Source: Anodontia alba (taxonomy: Eukaryota; Mollusca; Bivalvia; Lucinida; Lucinidae). From it: 64,000 nt of DNA. The position numbers and the translations under genes are program-made. Location: the NCBI GenBank assembly GCA_964016985.1, contig OZ024823.1, forward strand, positions 61,586,514 through 61,650,513, given 5' to 3'. Position 1 is the first letter of the stretch, and each line of letters begins with the position of its first letter. The notes below the pieces were generated by a model. It was given only the letters and a program-made list of their open reading frames with translations. It searched no databases and had not been told where the DNA came from. Shown piece by piece: positions 10,336 to 20,873 of this stretch.

Positions 10336-10879
10336 TAGCTGGGCTGTCATTAGAAATCTATTATGAGGTGACATCAGTGTCACACTTCTACAACATAAAC
10401 ATGTTAGGCTGTAATAGATTATCCCTCTTTATAGTGTAAAAGATAGTCTAGATATTCCTACCAAACAGAGAATATTCTTTTTACTATAAGCTTGCTAAGT
10501 GAACAAATCAATGACTTCTTTTCTCCAGAAAATAAGGCTTGGCCATTTCATTACCCGGTTGAAACAGTTAGAATGAATAAATATTGCCAAAATTAAATAT
10601 GAAGCCACAATCATGGAACACAGTCCTCACAAGGCACTGGATAAAATATAAAATGATACACAAAACATCACTTCATCAAAAACAGAAGAAACATGGATAA
10701 GACATAAAATGATAGACAAAACATCACTTCATCAAAAACAGAAGAAACAAATGAAAAGAGAACAAAGAGGAACTGTAACAGATTTGCCATGGAACAGTTA
10801 ACAGTAAAACAGTCCTGGATGGAGATATCCGACCTCACTTTTATATCCTGAGGCCACTCAAAACAGAAACGTAAAATTA
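10336..10879. other. Intronic stretch with a 57-bp tandem duplication
   Basis: The sequence from about 10638 to 10750 holds two copies of a 57-bp unit containing AAAACATCACTTCATCAAAA. The surroundings are A-rich. A fragment resembling module 2 (AAATAAGGCTTGGCCATTTC) lies at 10529. Confidence 0.6.
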
Positions 10880-11040
10880 AAAAAAGATGATGAGATTTTT
10901 CTTATTTTTCCAGAAAATAGGATTTGACATTTCATGCAAATTGTCACTTAGGAGACAGTTTACATGAAATGTTAAAACCTATATTTTCTGGGAAAAATAT
11001 TTCAAAATGTCATCTACTGAATGTTTTACCCAGCATGCAA
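10880..11040 (+). repeat. TTAA-3 MITE
   Basis: GATTTGACATTTCATGCAAA and its partner TTTACATGAAATGTTAAAAC, then AAAATGTCATCTACTGAA and a TTTTACCCAGCATGC right flank. Confidence 0.7.
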
Positions 11041-11502
11041 AGTGAGCAAAGTGGACAGTCTTACAGAGAGTTACAACAATGATTGAGATGCAAGAATGTA
11101 GATTTCCATGTCAGTGTGGTAGTATAAACTGTTGCGGATAGGGTGGGGTGGAATGTGTAGTGGGATTTAAACCTTGTTTCATTGATACCCGATCCTTAAT
11201 CCTGCTACAGTTTTGGCTATTGAATGTTTGGTCCACATAGGGGTTAATCCCGTTCTTTAATACCATAGTGGATCAACATAAAAAAACATGCATATTGATT
11301 CAACACAATGATGAAACCGATTGGGGCTTGACACAAAACTGAAAGATGAGGGCTTGACTACAAACTGAAAATCAGAGTAAAAGAAAACCATTTGGTAGTA
11401 AAACTATGGTGGGATCACAGATGAGTAAGGTCAGGCATAAGCTTTAATACTATTAATTTACTGGCAAGAAGAGAAAGCTCTGATCAGACTCCGTGTACCG
11501 TA
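11041..11502. other. Intronic stretch without recognised elements
   Basis: No self-complementary or tandem structure seen. No coding signal. Confidence 0.4.
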
Positions 11503-11660
11503 TTTACCTAAGTATTTAGATAGCTTATCTACTTAACCATACTTGTCCAAAAATTTGAAATAGGCCATTCTACTACCACTTGATGTGTTGTGAAATATTG
11601 CTGTATGTACGGCAAACAGTGTAGACCCTGATCAGATGCCGCATTCTGCAGGCTGACTGG
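11503..11660 (+). repeat. PAL-6 element, left part
   Basis: Left terminal repeat ACCGTATTTACCTAAGTATT, then CCATACTTGTCCAAAAATTT and a core-module-1 left arm (GGCAAACAGTGTAGACCCTG, GATGCCGCATTCTGC). The right arm and right end are missing. Confidence 0.7.
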
Positions 11661-11869
11661 ACTATCACTTTTGGCTTTTTTCTAAAGGCTACTTAATACA
11701 CAGTGTGGATGTGCATGCTTACCGGTCTTTCATACTTTGCATTTGTCCAGAGGCTTCTTGTCAGGTTGTTAGATTTGCTAACAAAACTTTGTAGAAATGA
11801 AGCATCCACATGGCCCCCCACCCCACCCCACCCCACTCCTGACTTAGATCACAATGTCCAAGGTTTCCC

Positions 11870-12045
11870 TGAAGATGGAATTCAGCTTATGATTTATGTT
11901 GCTTCATTACACAGAAAGTAGGTACACTTAGTACTGGTTAACCACTTAGAGGACTATGCCAGCCCAGCAAAAAGTGTGAGTAGTGTGACCAGCTTGACAT
12001 GACTAAACAGTATTAACTGGGCCATAAACCTCAAGATAAAACCAA
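11870..12045 (+). repeat. SINE-F body joined to SINE-A-like tail
   Basis: GATGGAATTCAGCTTATGA (SINE-F body), then CTGGTTAACCACTTAGAGGA and GGGCCATAAACCTCAAGATA, which align with the SINE-A 3' half. Head missing or decayed. Confidence 0.6.
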
Positions 12046-12159
12046 ATTGCACAGTTTCATTATCAGGCTGCCATTTTCTGGATATGAAATGATGTTGAAT
12101 GAGACTGAAAGGGAAAGGATACAGTTTGAGTGGGGAGGTAACCACCTTGTTTTTTCTCC

Positions 12160-12360
12160 CTTGTGAAAAAGGTTATACTCTAAAAGGAAAGAATTTGCTC
12201 CGTATGGGAGCAAATTCTTTCCTTGTAGAGTAGACCCTTTTCAGAAGGGGCTTCACGTACATGAAAGCAAACAAGAAGTCACAAAAGTTATCTTCTTTGT
12301 AAACAATGGTAGAAAATCAATCAAGTGTATCATATCAAGTCCCCTTTAATAGCCTAATAC
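12160..12360 (+). repeat. PAL-7 palindromic element
   Basis: Core module 4: AAAGGAAAGAATTTGCTCC and its complement around GTATG, then AGAGTAGACCCTTTTCAGAA and the right end GTGTATCATATCAAGTCCCC. Confidence 0.75.
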
Positions 12361-12565
12361 CACATTGTGTCTGGGCACATTCAGCAGATTACAAATTGAT
12401 GATAATGTTCTTTATTTTCTTTTTTTCTTTTTTTTTTGCAGAAAATAGGATTTGACATTTTATGCAAATTGTTCTGAGACAATTTGCTTAAAATGTCAAC
12501 TCCTGTTTCCTGGGAAAAATAAGAAAAAAATAGTTCAAAATGTTAATTGTCTGCTGAAATGTTAA
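12361..12565 (+). repeat. TTAA-3 MITE next to PAL-7
   Basis: CACATTGTGTCTGGGCACATTC left end, module 2 arms with a short GTTCTGAGAC turn, right side AAAATGTTAATTGTCTGCTG. Confidence 0.7.
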
Positions 12566-12950
12566 CAGTTAACTAGCATGCTTTTAAAGCATTAAACAAA
12601 AATTCATCAATCCAAAGGTATCCTTTACATACTGGTATATAAAAAGGATTGGGTGAAAGTGGGATCCTAGAGACAGTTGTTTTGGCATGTTTTATACATT
12701 TCTAAGTGTGTGCATTGAGCAATTTCAAAAAATGAGATTGCTTTCACTTCAGATATCATAAAAGAGCTGTAACTATTTCTCTTAATGTTCCGGACTAATT
12801 TAGTTTTATGTTATTGAGCAATCCAAAAGTCTGTTGTGCTTAATGATTGCCCCATATCATGCAATAACATCATGCAGTTTTTGTTCTTTTTTTTTTTGGT
12901 AAATTGATATTAATTCATATACCACGTTTTTTGTAGGTTGATATTAACTC
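12566..12950. other. Intronic stretch without recognised elements
   Basis: AT-rich, with one T tract near 12889. No structured repeat seen. Confidence 0.4.
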
Positions 12951-13150
12951 TTTGCCCGCTAGTGGCGACTTTTGTCATCTGCTGATAACCTTTGCAAACA
13001 GTTTGGACCCAGATCAAGCCCGACAAAATGTTGGGCCTGATTTGGATCCAAACTGTTTGACACGCTGATGGTATTCCTGAAAGATTTTTTTTTTGAAAAA
13101 AAAAAAGGTAATTTTGAAAAGAAATCTGCAGACCACAAAAAAGCATGCAA
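12951..13150 (+). repeat. TTAA-8 palindromic MITE
   Basis: Left end TTAACTCTTTGCCCGCTAG. Core module 1 variant (CAAACAGTTTGGACCCAGAT ... ATCCAAACTGTTTG). A T9/A11 pair forms a second small hairpin. The right end has decayed. Compare 50579. Confidence 0.65.
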
Positions 13151-13229
13151 AATTAATAAAAGCCTTACCCATAGAGTGGAATTGATTGATTCTGTATTTT
13201 CCTAAATACTGAGACTCTTTGACCACTTG

Positions 13230-13415
13230 CCATATTTGTCCTAAGTTTTAAACCTGTTGTACAAGTTCAGCTGATATGTCTAAAACTGCTGGATGAGTGG
13301 CAAACAGTATAGACCCTTATCAGATGCCACATTCTGTAACATCTATTTAGACCTTGATCTGATGTTGCGTTCTGCACTGGGTCTACACTATTTGGTCAGG
13401 CCTGTCTATTCCAAT
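13230..13415 (+). repeat. PAL-6 element
   Basis: CTAAAACTGCTGGATGAGTG leads into a module 1 core that is partly doubled (CAGATGCCACATTCTG, then GATCTGATGTTGCGTTCTG). Right side CAGGCCTGTCTATTCCAATA. Confidence 0.65.
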
Positions 13416-13552
13416 ATTTAGAATTAAGTCACAACCATGGAAGAAGATTCACATCAAATGTCAAGTCTTATTTTCTAGGAAGAATAAAAATGTCAGTTGC
13501 AGCTGCTTGGATATAGGGGAAGTGTTATATACACTTTCAGAAGATGCAACTA

Positions 13553-13885
13553 GTCGAACCTCGTTATCTCGAACTCGCTTATTTCGAATTACCGCTTATC
13601 TCGAATTGAAAATCTGGTCCCTGTTTTAACATGAAACTATGACAACAGGTAACAAAATAATGTGGAAAAGAGGAGAAATTGCTCCTAAGGAGCAATTTCT
13701 CCTCTTTTCCACATTATTTTATATATATATTTCTAACTTCAGGAGTCAAATTACATATTCATTTGTTAAATGTGGTTGTTCAATTTATTATTTTCCTCAC
13801 TCTCGCAACTCTGATATGTCAAGGTACGGATATCTCGAAGTGTTTCAGTAAGTCCCTTGGAGTTCGAGATAACGAGAGTCGACTG
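13553..13885 (+). mobile_element. pogo/Tigger-like MITE with palindromic core 4
   Basis: Left GTCGAACCTCGTTATCTCGA and right (complemented) CAGTCGACTCTCGTTATCTC are inverted terminal repeats typical of pogo-like Tc1/mariner elements, next to TA on both sides. The first two bases of the left end (CA) seem lost. A perfect 67-bp palindrome (33-bp arms, one central base) sits at 13654-13720. Confidence 0.65.
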
Positions 13886-13894
13886 TATTCTGCC

Positions 13895-13972
13895 AGTATT
13901 CCATTCACGTCGGGTGGACTCTTCTACCACGACTCTTTGGACTGGTCCGTTTCCAATAACAGGGTGTCTAGT
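13895..13972 (+). repeat. Fragment of a dispersed repeat (also at 15356)
   Basis: GGACTCTTCTACCACGACTC, TTTGGACTGGTCCGTTTCC and AGGGTGTCTAGTTAGTTTTT align with the sequence at 15356-15435. Each copy is followed directly by an AGCT-starting tandem-core element (E1, E2). Confidence 0.6.
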
Positions 13973-13976
13973 TAGT

Positions 13977-14726
13977 TTTTAGCTCACCTGGGAGCAAATG
14001 CTCAGGGTGACCTATTGTGATCAGCCTCTGTCCACCATCCTTCGTCGTCTGTCATCAACAATTAGTTTGTCAACACTCTAGAGGTCACAGTTTTGACCCT
14101 ATCTTAAAGAAACTTACTCAGAATGTTTGCCTTTATGAAATCTAGGTCAAATCCAAAACTAGGTCACTTGGGATCAAAAACTAGGTCACCAGGCCAAATC
14201 AAAGGAAAACCTAATTAACATTCTACAGATCAAATTTTTGAAGTAATCATCATGAATCTTGCTATGTCACTCTTAAAGATTTTTAAATCGGGTTTGAAAC
14301 TGGGTCACTTTGGGTAAAAAACTAGATCACCAGGCCAGATCAAAGATAAACCTTGTTAACGCTTTAGAGTTCCTTTTTAAGTAATCATCATGAATTTTGC
14401 TCAAAATTTTATCTTGAGGACTTCTAGGTCAGGTTGGAAACTGGGTCACTTGGGGTCAAAAACAAGGTAACTTGGCCAGATCAAAGGAAAACCTTGTTAA
14501 TGCTTTAGAAGTCACATTTTTTTAAAGTAATCATCATGAATCTTTCTCAAACTGTTTGTCTTGATGATTTATAGGTCAAGTTGGAAACTGGGTCACTTGG
14601 AGTCAAAAAAGTAGGTCACAATCATGTTGAATCTTGGTCAGAATGTCTTGATGATTTCTAGGTCAAGTTTTCTAAGTGCTATGATACTCAGGTGAGCAAT
14701 ACAGGGCCATCATGGTCCTCTTGTTT
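13977..14726 (+). mobile_element. E1: tandem-core element with AGCTCACCTG end
   Basis: Opens TTTTAGCTCACCTGGGAGCA and closes CTCAGGTGAGCAATACAGGG then CCTCTTGTTT. The terminal stretches form hairpins. The interior holds about four decayed units of roughly 120-130 bp with AGGTCACCAGGCCAAATCAA-like text. No ORF of note. Pearl/Helentron-like by layout (inference). Confidence 0.7.
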
Positions 14727-14764
14727 AATATTACTATGTTTTATAGAAACTCCTGTGTCCTGTA

Positions 14765-14845
14765 TTTAATGCAAATAGCATAGACCCTGATCCAGTGCTG
14801 CATTTTGAGGCATAGAATGTGGCATGGGTCTGCAATGTTTGCCAA
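14765..14845. repeat. Solitary core-module-1 hairpin, diverged
   Basis: AATGCAAATAGCATAGACCC and GGCATGGGTCTGCAATGTTT flank GTGCTGCATTTTGAGGCA. Terminal repeats not found. Confidence 0.55.
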
Positions 14846-14980
14846 TTATCTTGTGAAAGTCGTAACAAAGGAATGAAGCATAGCCGAAAAAATTTCCCGC
14901 CTTTCGTGGGAATCGAATCTGGACTGTCCGCATAAAAATCCAATGCTCTAACCACTGAGCCAAAGAGTCGACTCACTGAC
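14846..14980 (-). repeat. SINE-G (tRNA-derived), reverse
   Basis: On the minus strand: TTGGCTCAGTGGTTAGAGCA (A box) and CCAGATTCGATTCCCACG (B box), spaced as in a tRNA. It is followed by a short non-tRNA body and lacks a convincing cloverleaf acceptor. Confidence 0.65.
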
Positions 14981-15114
14981 GCAATTGTTAGAGAGTGAAT
15001 ATATACCTGCAAGCTATGCGAAATCTGCCAATGCAGATAATTGAAGGAAGGAGTGCTAGGCCATAACAATTACCCTTTTGGGGGATTTCCCGACTAAAAT
15101 GGGATATTGTTTTT

Positions 15115-15310
15115 GCTTTCCTACTCTGCTTGAAAAGGAAAGAATTTGCTTCCAAAGGAGAAAATTTATTCCTTTTACACAGAGAGGCTTTGTGTATAGG
15201 AAAGCAAACAAGAAGCAGGAAAGCAAAAGGAAGTCAGTGAAGTTGTCTCCCTTGAAAAAATGATGGAAAATATACCAGGTGTATTCAGTCCCATTATATT
15301 CTGGGTTAAA
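15115..15310 (+). repeat. PAL-7 palindromic element
   Basis: AAAAGGAAAGAATTTGCTTCC with a weakened second arm GGAGAAAATTTATTCCTTTT, then GGAAAGCAAACAAGAAGC and the right end CAGGTGTATTCAGTCCC. Confidence 0.7.
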
Positions 15311-15355
15311 AGAATACCTACTCATCAGTTAGTGCTAATCTGCTGATTATTGTCA

Positions 15356-15435
15356 TCAACCCATTTATGCCAAACACTCTTCTGCCCCAACTCTTTGGAC
15401 AGGTCCATTACTAATACAAAGGGTGTCTGACCAGT
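15356..15435 (+). repeat. Dispersed repeat fragment (as at 13895)
   Basis: AACCCATTTATGCCAAACAC, then ACTCTTTGGACAGGTCCATT and AAAGGGTGTCTGACC. The opening resembles a repeat I recall as common in bivalve genomes (unverified). Confidence 0.55.
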
Positions 15436-16560
15436 TTTTATTAGCTTGCCTGTACAGGAAGAGATATTGCACAACCCCCGGCGTCGGCATTGGTGTTGGC
15501 GTCGGCGGCGTTGTCGGCATTAACAAAAATGTTAAAGTTTTTTAAGACCTGATATTTTCTATATCCTCTGATGGATTTAGTTTATATGTGGTATAATTAT
15601 AGATGTTGGTCCAAAATTTTATTAAGCGCTATCCATACCCCTGCCCATGACCTATAGGTCAAGGTCTCGGACTTAGAAATTTTATGTTAAAGTTTTGTGT
15701 CAAAGTTTTTAAGATCTCTAAATTTCTAAATCCTTGCATGGATTTACTGTATATTTGGTATGATAATAGATTTTGGTCCAAAATTTTATTGGGCACTATC
15801 CTCACTATCCCCACCCCTGCTTATGACCTAAAGGTCAAGGTCACAGACTTAGAAATTTATGTTAAAGTTTTAATTTAAAGTTTTTAAGATCTCTTAATTT
15901 CTAAGTCCTTGTGTGGATTTACTGTATATTTTGCATGATTATAGATATTGATCCAAAATTTTATTCGGCACTATTCCCACCCCTGCTTATGACCTGGAGG
16001 TCAAGATCACGGACTTAGAAATTTGTTTTGTATCAAAGTTTTCAAGATCTCTTAATTTCAAAATCCTTGCATAGAGTTACTTTATATTTGGCATGATTAT
16101 AGATATTGATCCAAAACTTTTTTGGCACCATACCCACCCCTGCTTATGACCTAGAGTTCAAGGTCACAGACTTAGAAGTTTATGTTATAGTTTTGCGTCA
16201 AAGTTTTTAAGATCTCTTAATTTCTAAATCTTTGTATGGAGTTACTTTATATTTGACATGATTATAGATATTGATCCAAAATTTTATTTGGCACTGTTCC
16301 TGCCCTATGACCTACAGGTCAAGGTCATGGACTTAGAAATTTTATGTTTAAGTTTTACCTCAAAGTTCTTAAGATCTTTTATTTACTCAGCTCCTTTTCA
16401 AATCATACTGTTTATATTTGGTATACAGATAGCAGCTATGAAAGAGGTTTATCCAAAATTATATCCAGTACCATGTCTTCCTCCCTCTCTCCACGCACTT
16501 TAAGGTCATAGTCTTAATTTTTTATTTGATTGATGTATGAGTTCAGGCGAGCTATCCTGT
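15436..16560 (+). mobile_element. E2: tandem-core element, about five units
   Basis: Ends TTAGCTTGCCTGTACAGG and CAGGCGAGCTATCCTG are complementary over about 10 bp. A GTCGGC/GTTGGC-rich leader follows, then units of about 157-176 bp, each with GACCTA(T/A)AGGTCAAGGTC (near 15650, 15826, 15991, 16148, 16310). No transposase is encoded. Confidence 0.75.
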
Positions 16561-16579
16561 CTGTCAGTTGTTCAGAAAT

Positions 16580-16645
16580 TCCTTTACTTAATGCAAACAG
16601 TGCAGACCCTGATCAGATCCCGCATTCTGCAGTCTGATCGCCCCT
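16580..16645. repeat. Core-module-1 half hairpin 40 bp from an exon
   Basis: ATGCAAACAGTGCAGACCCT, GATCAGATCCCGCATTCTGC and a short CAGTCTGATCG return arm. It ends about 40 bp before the acceptor of the exon at 16686. Confidence 0.6.
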
Positions 16646-16685
16646 TTTATGTTGATTAATCGAATCATTTTTCTTACATTTTCAG

Positions 16686-16919
16686 ATATTGCAATGGATT
16701 GGTCAGATCATGCTCTGTGGTGGCCAGAGAAAAACCGGTGGCTCGCAAGATCTCGTTCAACATTAGATCAGTATGGTGTACAGGCAGATGCAAAACTTCA
16801 TTTTACTCCTATGCATAAAAATTTACATGTTCAACTTCCGGATTTACAAACTCTTGATTTGAGAGTGAATTTCTGTGGAAATGTGTTTGCTGCTGTTGTT
16901 CATCTGTGCAAAGAATTAG
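16686..16919 (+). CDS. FERMT2: Kindlin (fermitin) exon: end of F0 and start of F1
   Basis: Internal exon of 234 bp that completes a codon with its first two bases, reads 77 full codons and leaves one base (G). The acceptor is CTTACATTTTCAG and the donor GTATGT. The translation holds DWSDHALWW near its start, then [16 protein letters not shown] and [10 protein letters not shown]. In vertebrate kindlin-2 the matching segment (about residues 55-135, from memory) starts at WSDHALWW and includes a YGIQADAKLQFTP motif. Kindlins are cytoplasmic adaptors that bind integrin beta tails at focal adhesions and help talin activate integrins. F0 and F1 are ubiquitin-like folds. A read-through in-frame start at 16649 lies in the intron and is not a real start. 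Invertebrates usually have one kindlin, so the symbol names the closest vertebrate match only. Confidence 0.95.
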
Positions 16920-16949
16920 GTATGTATGTTTACAGGGTATGCCTAAACC

Positions 16950-17134
16950 TTGAAGCACCAAGCAGAATTGTAGCAGTCAACATGTTAAAATTATTATATC
17001 TTTCTTAGTTTTGAGAGAAAATAAGGTTTGATAGTTCATTTGAATTGTCTGCCTTACTTTGTATTTTGTTATATTTATTAAATAGAAAGAAACCAAAATG
17101 TTGTCTGCTGCATTTGTGATTGGCACTTTAAAAA
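16950..17134 (+). repeat. TTAA-4 MITE starting 30 bp after the exon
   Basis: ATTGTAGCAGTCAACATGTT left side, AAATAAGGTTTGATAGTTC arm with a mostly lost partner, right end GTGATTGGCACTTTAAAAA. Confidence 0.6.
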
Positions 17135-17290
17135 CTGATTTGACCAGTGGGCCGAGTAAGAACAATGTTTGAAAACAAAGCGCTTCTAAAAGCTGATTTG
17201 ACCAGTGGGCCGAGCAAGAACAATTTTTGAAAACAAAGCGCTTCTAAAGAGTACCTGCAACAAATGTTTTTGTGGAGAAATGGAAGGGAA
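17135..17290 (+). repeat. 58-bp tandem duplication fused to a PAL-5 right half
   Basis: Two copies of a unit containing CTGATTTGACCAGTGGGCC start at 17135 and 17193. The second runs into GCTTCTAAAGAGTACCTGC and TTTTTGTGGAGAAATGG, the right arm of core module 3. Confidence 0.65.
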
Positions 17291-17689
17291 GGGCCGTAAC
17301 TAATGATGTGAGAACTTGTGGCCCGACCCCTTTGCATTAGTTATATGCAATAAAATATGATTAAACAAGAAATGGAAAAAAGATAAGTGTCTGGATACTC
17401 ATCTTATCTGGAGCTATGTTCTTGAAGAGATAATAAAGAGACACAATTTTATGTTTCATTTGAAAACAGTGTCCTATCTGGACTTGTCATCTACACTTCG
17501 TTAGGCAATCTGTTTTGTACATGGTTTTGTTTTGATGTGTGATCAAGTTCTTTCCAATCAATCAGAAAATCTCCTACATTTCCATGTTCATTTCCAAGCA
17601 TGATCTGATGCTCAATTTTCCTTTTATCATACATTGTGTAAGTCCAGATATGACAAGCATGGTTGTCAGGAAGCAAGTTTTGTTTAGTT

Positions 17690-17780
17690 TTGCAATCAAA
17701 AGATACCTTGTAGGTACTCATTGACCTCAATGAGGCAACTCCAATGAGTACCCACAAAATATGTTTTGATGCTGAAATGA
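17690..17780 (+). repeat. PAL-5 core, ends missing
   Basis: TTGTAGGTACTCATTGACC and TCCAATGAGTACCCACAA pair across a CTCAATGAGG turn. Confidence 0.6.
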
Positions 17781-17791
17781 CAAAACTTACC

Positions 17792-18005
17792 TTAACCCTT
17801 GTCCTGCTGAACCCAGATATACCCTGCCTTTGCAAACAGTGGAGGTCCAGATCAGTTGGCTTCTGAAGAAGCCAACTGATCTGGATCTGCACTGTTTGCC
17901 ATTAAGTATGTGAATTTATATCAACTCCCTGGATCAAGTAATCTGATTGGCTGAAAATCAGAAATGGATGTGGCATCTTAATTTATTCAGCAGGACAAGG
18001 GTTAA
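17792..18005 (+). repeat. TTAA-2 MITE, full length (214 bp)
   Basis: Complete ends TTAACCCTTGTCCTGCTGAA and CAGCAGGACAAGGGTTAA. The arms around GGCTTCTGAAGAAGCC are perfect. Close to the inferred family consensus. Confidence 0.92.
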
Positions 18006-18785
18006 TAAATTATCAGCACAATTGTTGTCTTACCTGGAGCTTTGTTTTGTGTTTCTTAATCAATGTGTGTGCTAATGAGGCTCCCTGTGGAAAAACTTAA
18101 ATTATCTTATATGGGATTGGGAAACACTCATACCAGTCTGTATATCCCTGCAGTCTTGTCTGATTCGTGGCTGATCACTGTTAACTCAATTTGTCATACA
18201 ATCATAATTATTAACATAGGCATGGCGGAGCAAATGTTGTAGATCTAGGACAAACTGTTCCTATTTTTTCAATGTCTAATTTTGTATGCTGTTTAAACTC
18301 ATCAGCAATTTTAAGAAGCTACCGGTGAGGGTGGGGTTGGGTGGGGATGGGGGTAGCTTGACTTGTTCCAATTTTAGGGTATGTACAGTAAGATGTCGGT
18401 AAGTACAGTAAGATGTCCTCATATTTAGGGTTATTTATTCAAATGGAACATTCTGCGAGGGCCATAGCTCTGGATGTGCTTCTTGGCAAGGCACCTACTG
18501 TATAACTTGATTTGCAAAAATAAAAAAAAAGAAAGAAGGTATTAACCATGAATCTTTAAGAAAAGATGGCCAAATATCAAAATGAGGTCAGAGGTCAAGG
18601 TTTCTTTAATTGTGCAGTTGTAATCAGGTTGATCAAATTTCAAGTTCAGAACTAACAACATTATAACAAACCTGGTAAATCCTTTATTCATCATCTTATT
18701 ATACTTACATAGAATGTCATGATGACACACATCCAAAAATAAAAAAAATAATAAAAATATTTTTGACTTTACACATAAAAAAATA
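18006..18785. other. Intronic stretch without recognised elements
   Basis: Contains a G-rich patch (18330-18356) and a small direct repeat GTAAGATGTC near 18388 and 18406. Nothing else recognised. Confidence 0.4.
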
Positions 18786-18860
18786 CTGTATTTACTGTAA
18801 GAATTCGGATACCGTCAAACCTTACCATACTTGTCCAAAAATTTGTATATCCACAGATGA
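18786..18860 (+). repeat. PAL-6 element, left end only
   Basis: TGTATTTACTGTAAGAATTCGG and TTACCATACTTGTCCAAAAA match the first 70 bp of PAL-6. Confidence 0.5.
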
Positions 18861-19386
18861 ATGTTCCCTAAATATCGTGAACTCAAATAGGCTAAACTTT
18901 GTTTGGACTTTAAGGATATCTATTTTCTTTGGGAAATGAGGCTATTATCATAAGCTTTAGAGATGATCAGAGACTCAAAGAAATACCTTATTGCTTTATT
19001 GATCATTAAGTGATGATATTTGTAGAGATTGATACCAGATATCTGTTTGAATATAATTACTGGAAGAATTCTGGGGTCCAGATGTTAAAATTTTGGATAT
19101 AGAAAATATTGATTTTTATTTCTCCAAGAAAATCTACATTCTAGGGTGGCATTAGAGTTGTTCCATTTGGAAGAGTCTCATGTGATTCGAGGGCATTTAT
19201 GTTTTGTGGGCAGATGAGTAAAATTGAGGTTAAATGGAGCCCTGGGTATTATGTGATTAATCTAAAATTTATCACCCCTGACATATTATATTAATGCTTA
19301 TTTGAAATCAATATTAACAATATTGTGCCTTTAGTTTGAAGATTGTGATCAGCCTATTAATGCTGTCTGTCTATTTACTTCTCTAC
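18861..19386. other. Intronic stretch without recognised elements
   Basis: AT-rich and unstructured. No repeat partner seen in this window. Confidence 0.4.
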
Positions 19387-19578
19387 CATAGCTCCAGATA
19401 TTAAGGCTTTTTTTTTTCAGCTGAAAATTACTGATACTTTTTCTCCTCCATAAAAACGTATGTTGTGATACTCATTAGAAGCACCTCACTGAGGAACTTC
19501 TAATGAGTACCCACAACATATGTTTTCATGGAAAAATAAGAAAAATATTATGTGGAAACCCTCTCTTACTGGAGCTTT
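19387..19578 (+). repeat. PAL-5 element, full length reference copy
   Basis: Ends CATAGCTCCAGATATTAAGG and CTTACTGGAGCTTTG are complementary. The centre is core module 3: ACGTATGTTGTGATACTCAT ... ATGAGTACCCACAACATATG around AGAAGCACCTCACTGAGG. The inner flanks TTTTTCTCCTCCAT and ATGGAAAAATAAGAAAAA also pair, so nearly the whole element can fold. Confidence 0.85.
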
Positions 19579-19671
19579 GAAACTTACTGTAATTTTTGGA
19601 ATATTTGTGTCACATTTGTACATCCTTCAGAATACAGCTGCTCTATGATCCAAGCAATCTGGTTGCCATGG

Positions 19672-19876
19672 TCACATTTTCCTCTGAATCTGCTTGGAAC
19701 CACACTGGTCCAATGAGACATGCACATATTGATGCCCATGGTCCCAACCACAGATCCACATTGAGCCTCCAAATATCTGAGGGTGGGAAAAGTGCACCGC
19801 TATACTTGGGCTCGTACCCAGGACCCTCGCATTACTGTCCCAATGCTCTGCCAACTGAGCTATCTGTCCAGGTACT
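19672..19876 (-). repeat. SINE-H (tRNA-derived), reverse
   Basis: On the minus strand: ATAGCTCAGTTGGCAGAGCA (A box) and GGGTACGAGCCC (B box), then a body with GGGCATCAATATGTGCATGT. The body is shared with the copy at 20112. Confidence 0.7.
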
Positions 19877-20019
19877 AGGCCAATATATAAGTATGTTTGT
19901 CACTTTTTGTGTACTTATTTACTTTTTTTTTTTTTTTCATTTATATTCTACTTTGTGATTCAATGTTTAGCTAGTCTATTGGACCATATATCTATAGACT
20001 AGCCACAGAGCTCAATAAG

Positions 20020-20103
20020 CCACCCCACCCCCCCCCCCCCCCCCCCAAAAAAAAAAAAAACAAATAGATAAATAAATAAATATATATATATATATATATT
20101 TTT
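20020..20103. repeat. Stacked simple repeats C(n) A(n) AAAT(n) TA(n)
   Basis: About 20 C, 14 A, a few AAAT units and about nine TA units in direct succession between two SINE-H copies. Confidence 0.85.
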
Positions 20104-20111
20104 TCCTCTGC

Positions 20112-20345
20112 TTATTTTCTCTGAATCTGCTCGGAACCATGCTTGACCAGTGACACATGCACATACTGATGCCCGTGAACCCAGTCTTGCGGCAAACTGG
20201 AACCAAATCGAAATGTCACAATGTTTGGTGGTCTCCTACATAAATCCTGCCAACCATGGAAAATGTACAGCTGTACTGGGATCTGAACTTGAGACCTTAG
20301 GAATACCATTGGGATGTTCTAGGAACCAAGCAGTCCTACTTACTT
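20112..20345 (-). repeat. SINE-H, second copy, reverse
   Basis: Shares CTCTGAATCTGCT(T/C)GGAACCA and CACATGCACATA(C/T)TGATGCC with the first copy, but the tRNA head has drifted (B box AAGTTCAGATCCC). Confidence 0.6.
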
Positions 20346-20386
20346 CTTATATTGCACAAGTCCTGTAAATTACCTTTTGATGTGTC

Positions 20387-20631
20387 TTAACCCTTAAACT
20401 GCCAGTCACAATAATTGTCGTCTGCTTTGTCATCTGCTTGTGATTTTAAAAGTCATTTTTGCAAACAGTGTGGACCCAGATCAAACTGCTCCTCTAGGAG
20501 CAGTCTGATCAGGGTCCACACTGTTTGCCTGTATGCAAAAATAGGTTTGAAGAGTTTGCAAGAATATTCAGCAGACGACATAAACAGACAACATTTTCAG
20601 ATGCAGGTTTTCTTGGCATTTTAAAGGTTAA
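20387..20631 (+). repeat. TTAA-1 MITE, full length (245 bp)
   Basis: TTAACCCTTAAACTGCCAGT left end and CTTGGCATTTTAAAGGTTAA right end. Core CAGATCAAACTGCTCC/GGAGCAGTCTGATCAG with CTCTA loop. Confidence 0.9.
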
Positions 20632-20873
20632 AGCTGTTGTATGAGTGGCAGCAGTGAAAACCCTGATCTGTATTTTTTTTTGGAAGAAAACTGTTTATCC
20701 AGATGTCTGTCTTGAGTATAGCTATAAAATATCCAGGCAGGTCCATTAAATGAAGTGTTTTAGAATGGTGATAGTGGGTCATGTTTGCCCAACTCTCCTG
20801 TAATATTCTACCCACTTGTTTTCCTTCAGTATCAATAAAACTTCAAAAGGACATTAAATTACCACTCTGGGCT

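Noticed and set aside
1..16685. Search for the first coding exon of kindlin (F0 start with a GTWEL-like motif)
   Set aside because: No such motif was found in the listed frames; a short exon could have been missed by eye, but none is claimed.
17491..17892. 133-codon minus-strand ORF
   Set aside because: Its start lies in a TTAA-2 MITE; the same N-terminal residues recur in ORFs over other TTAA-2 copies (2464, 21632).
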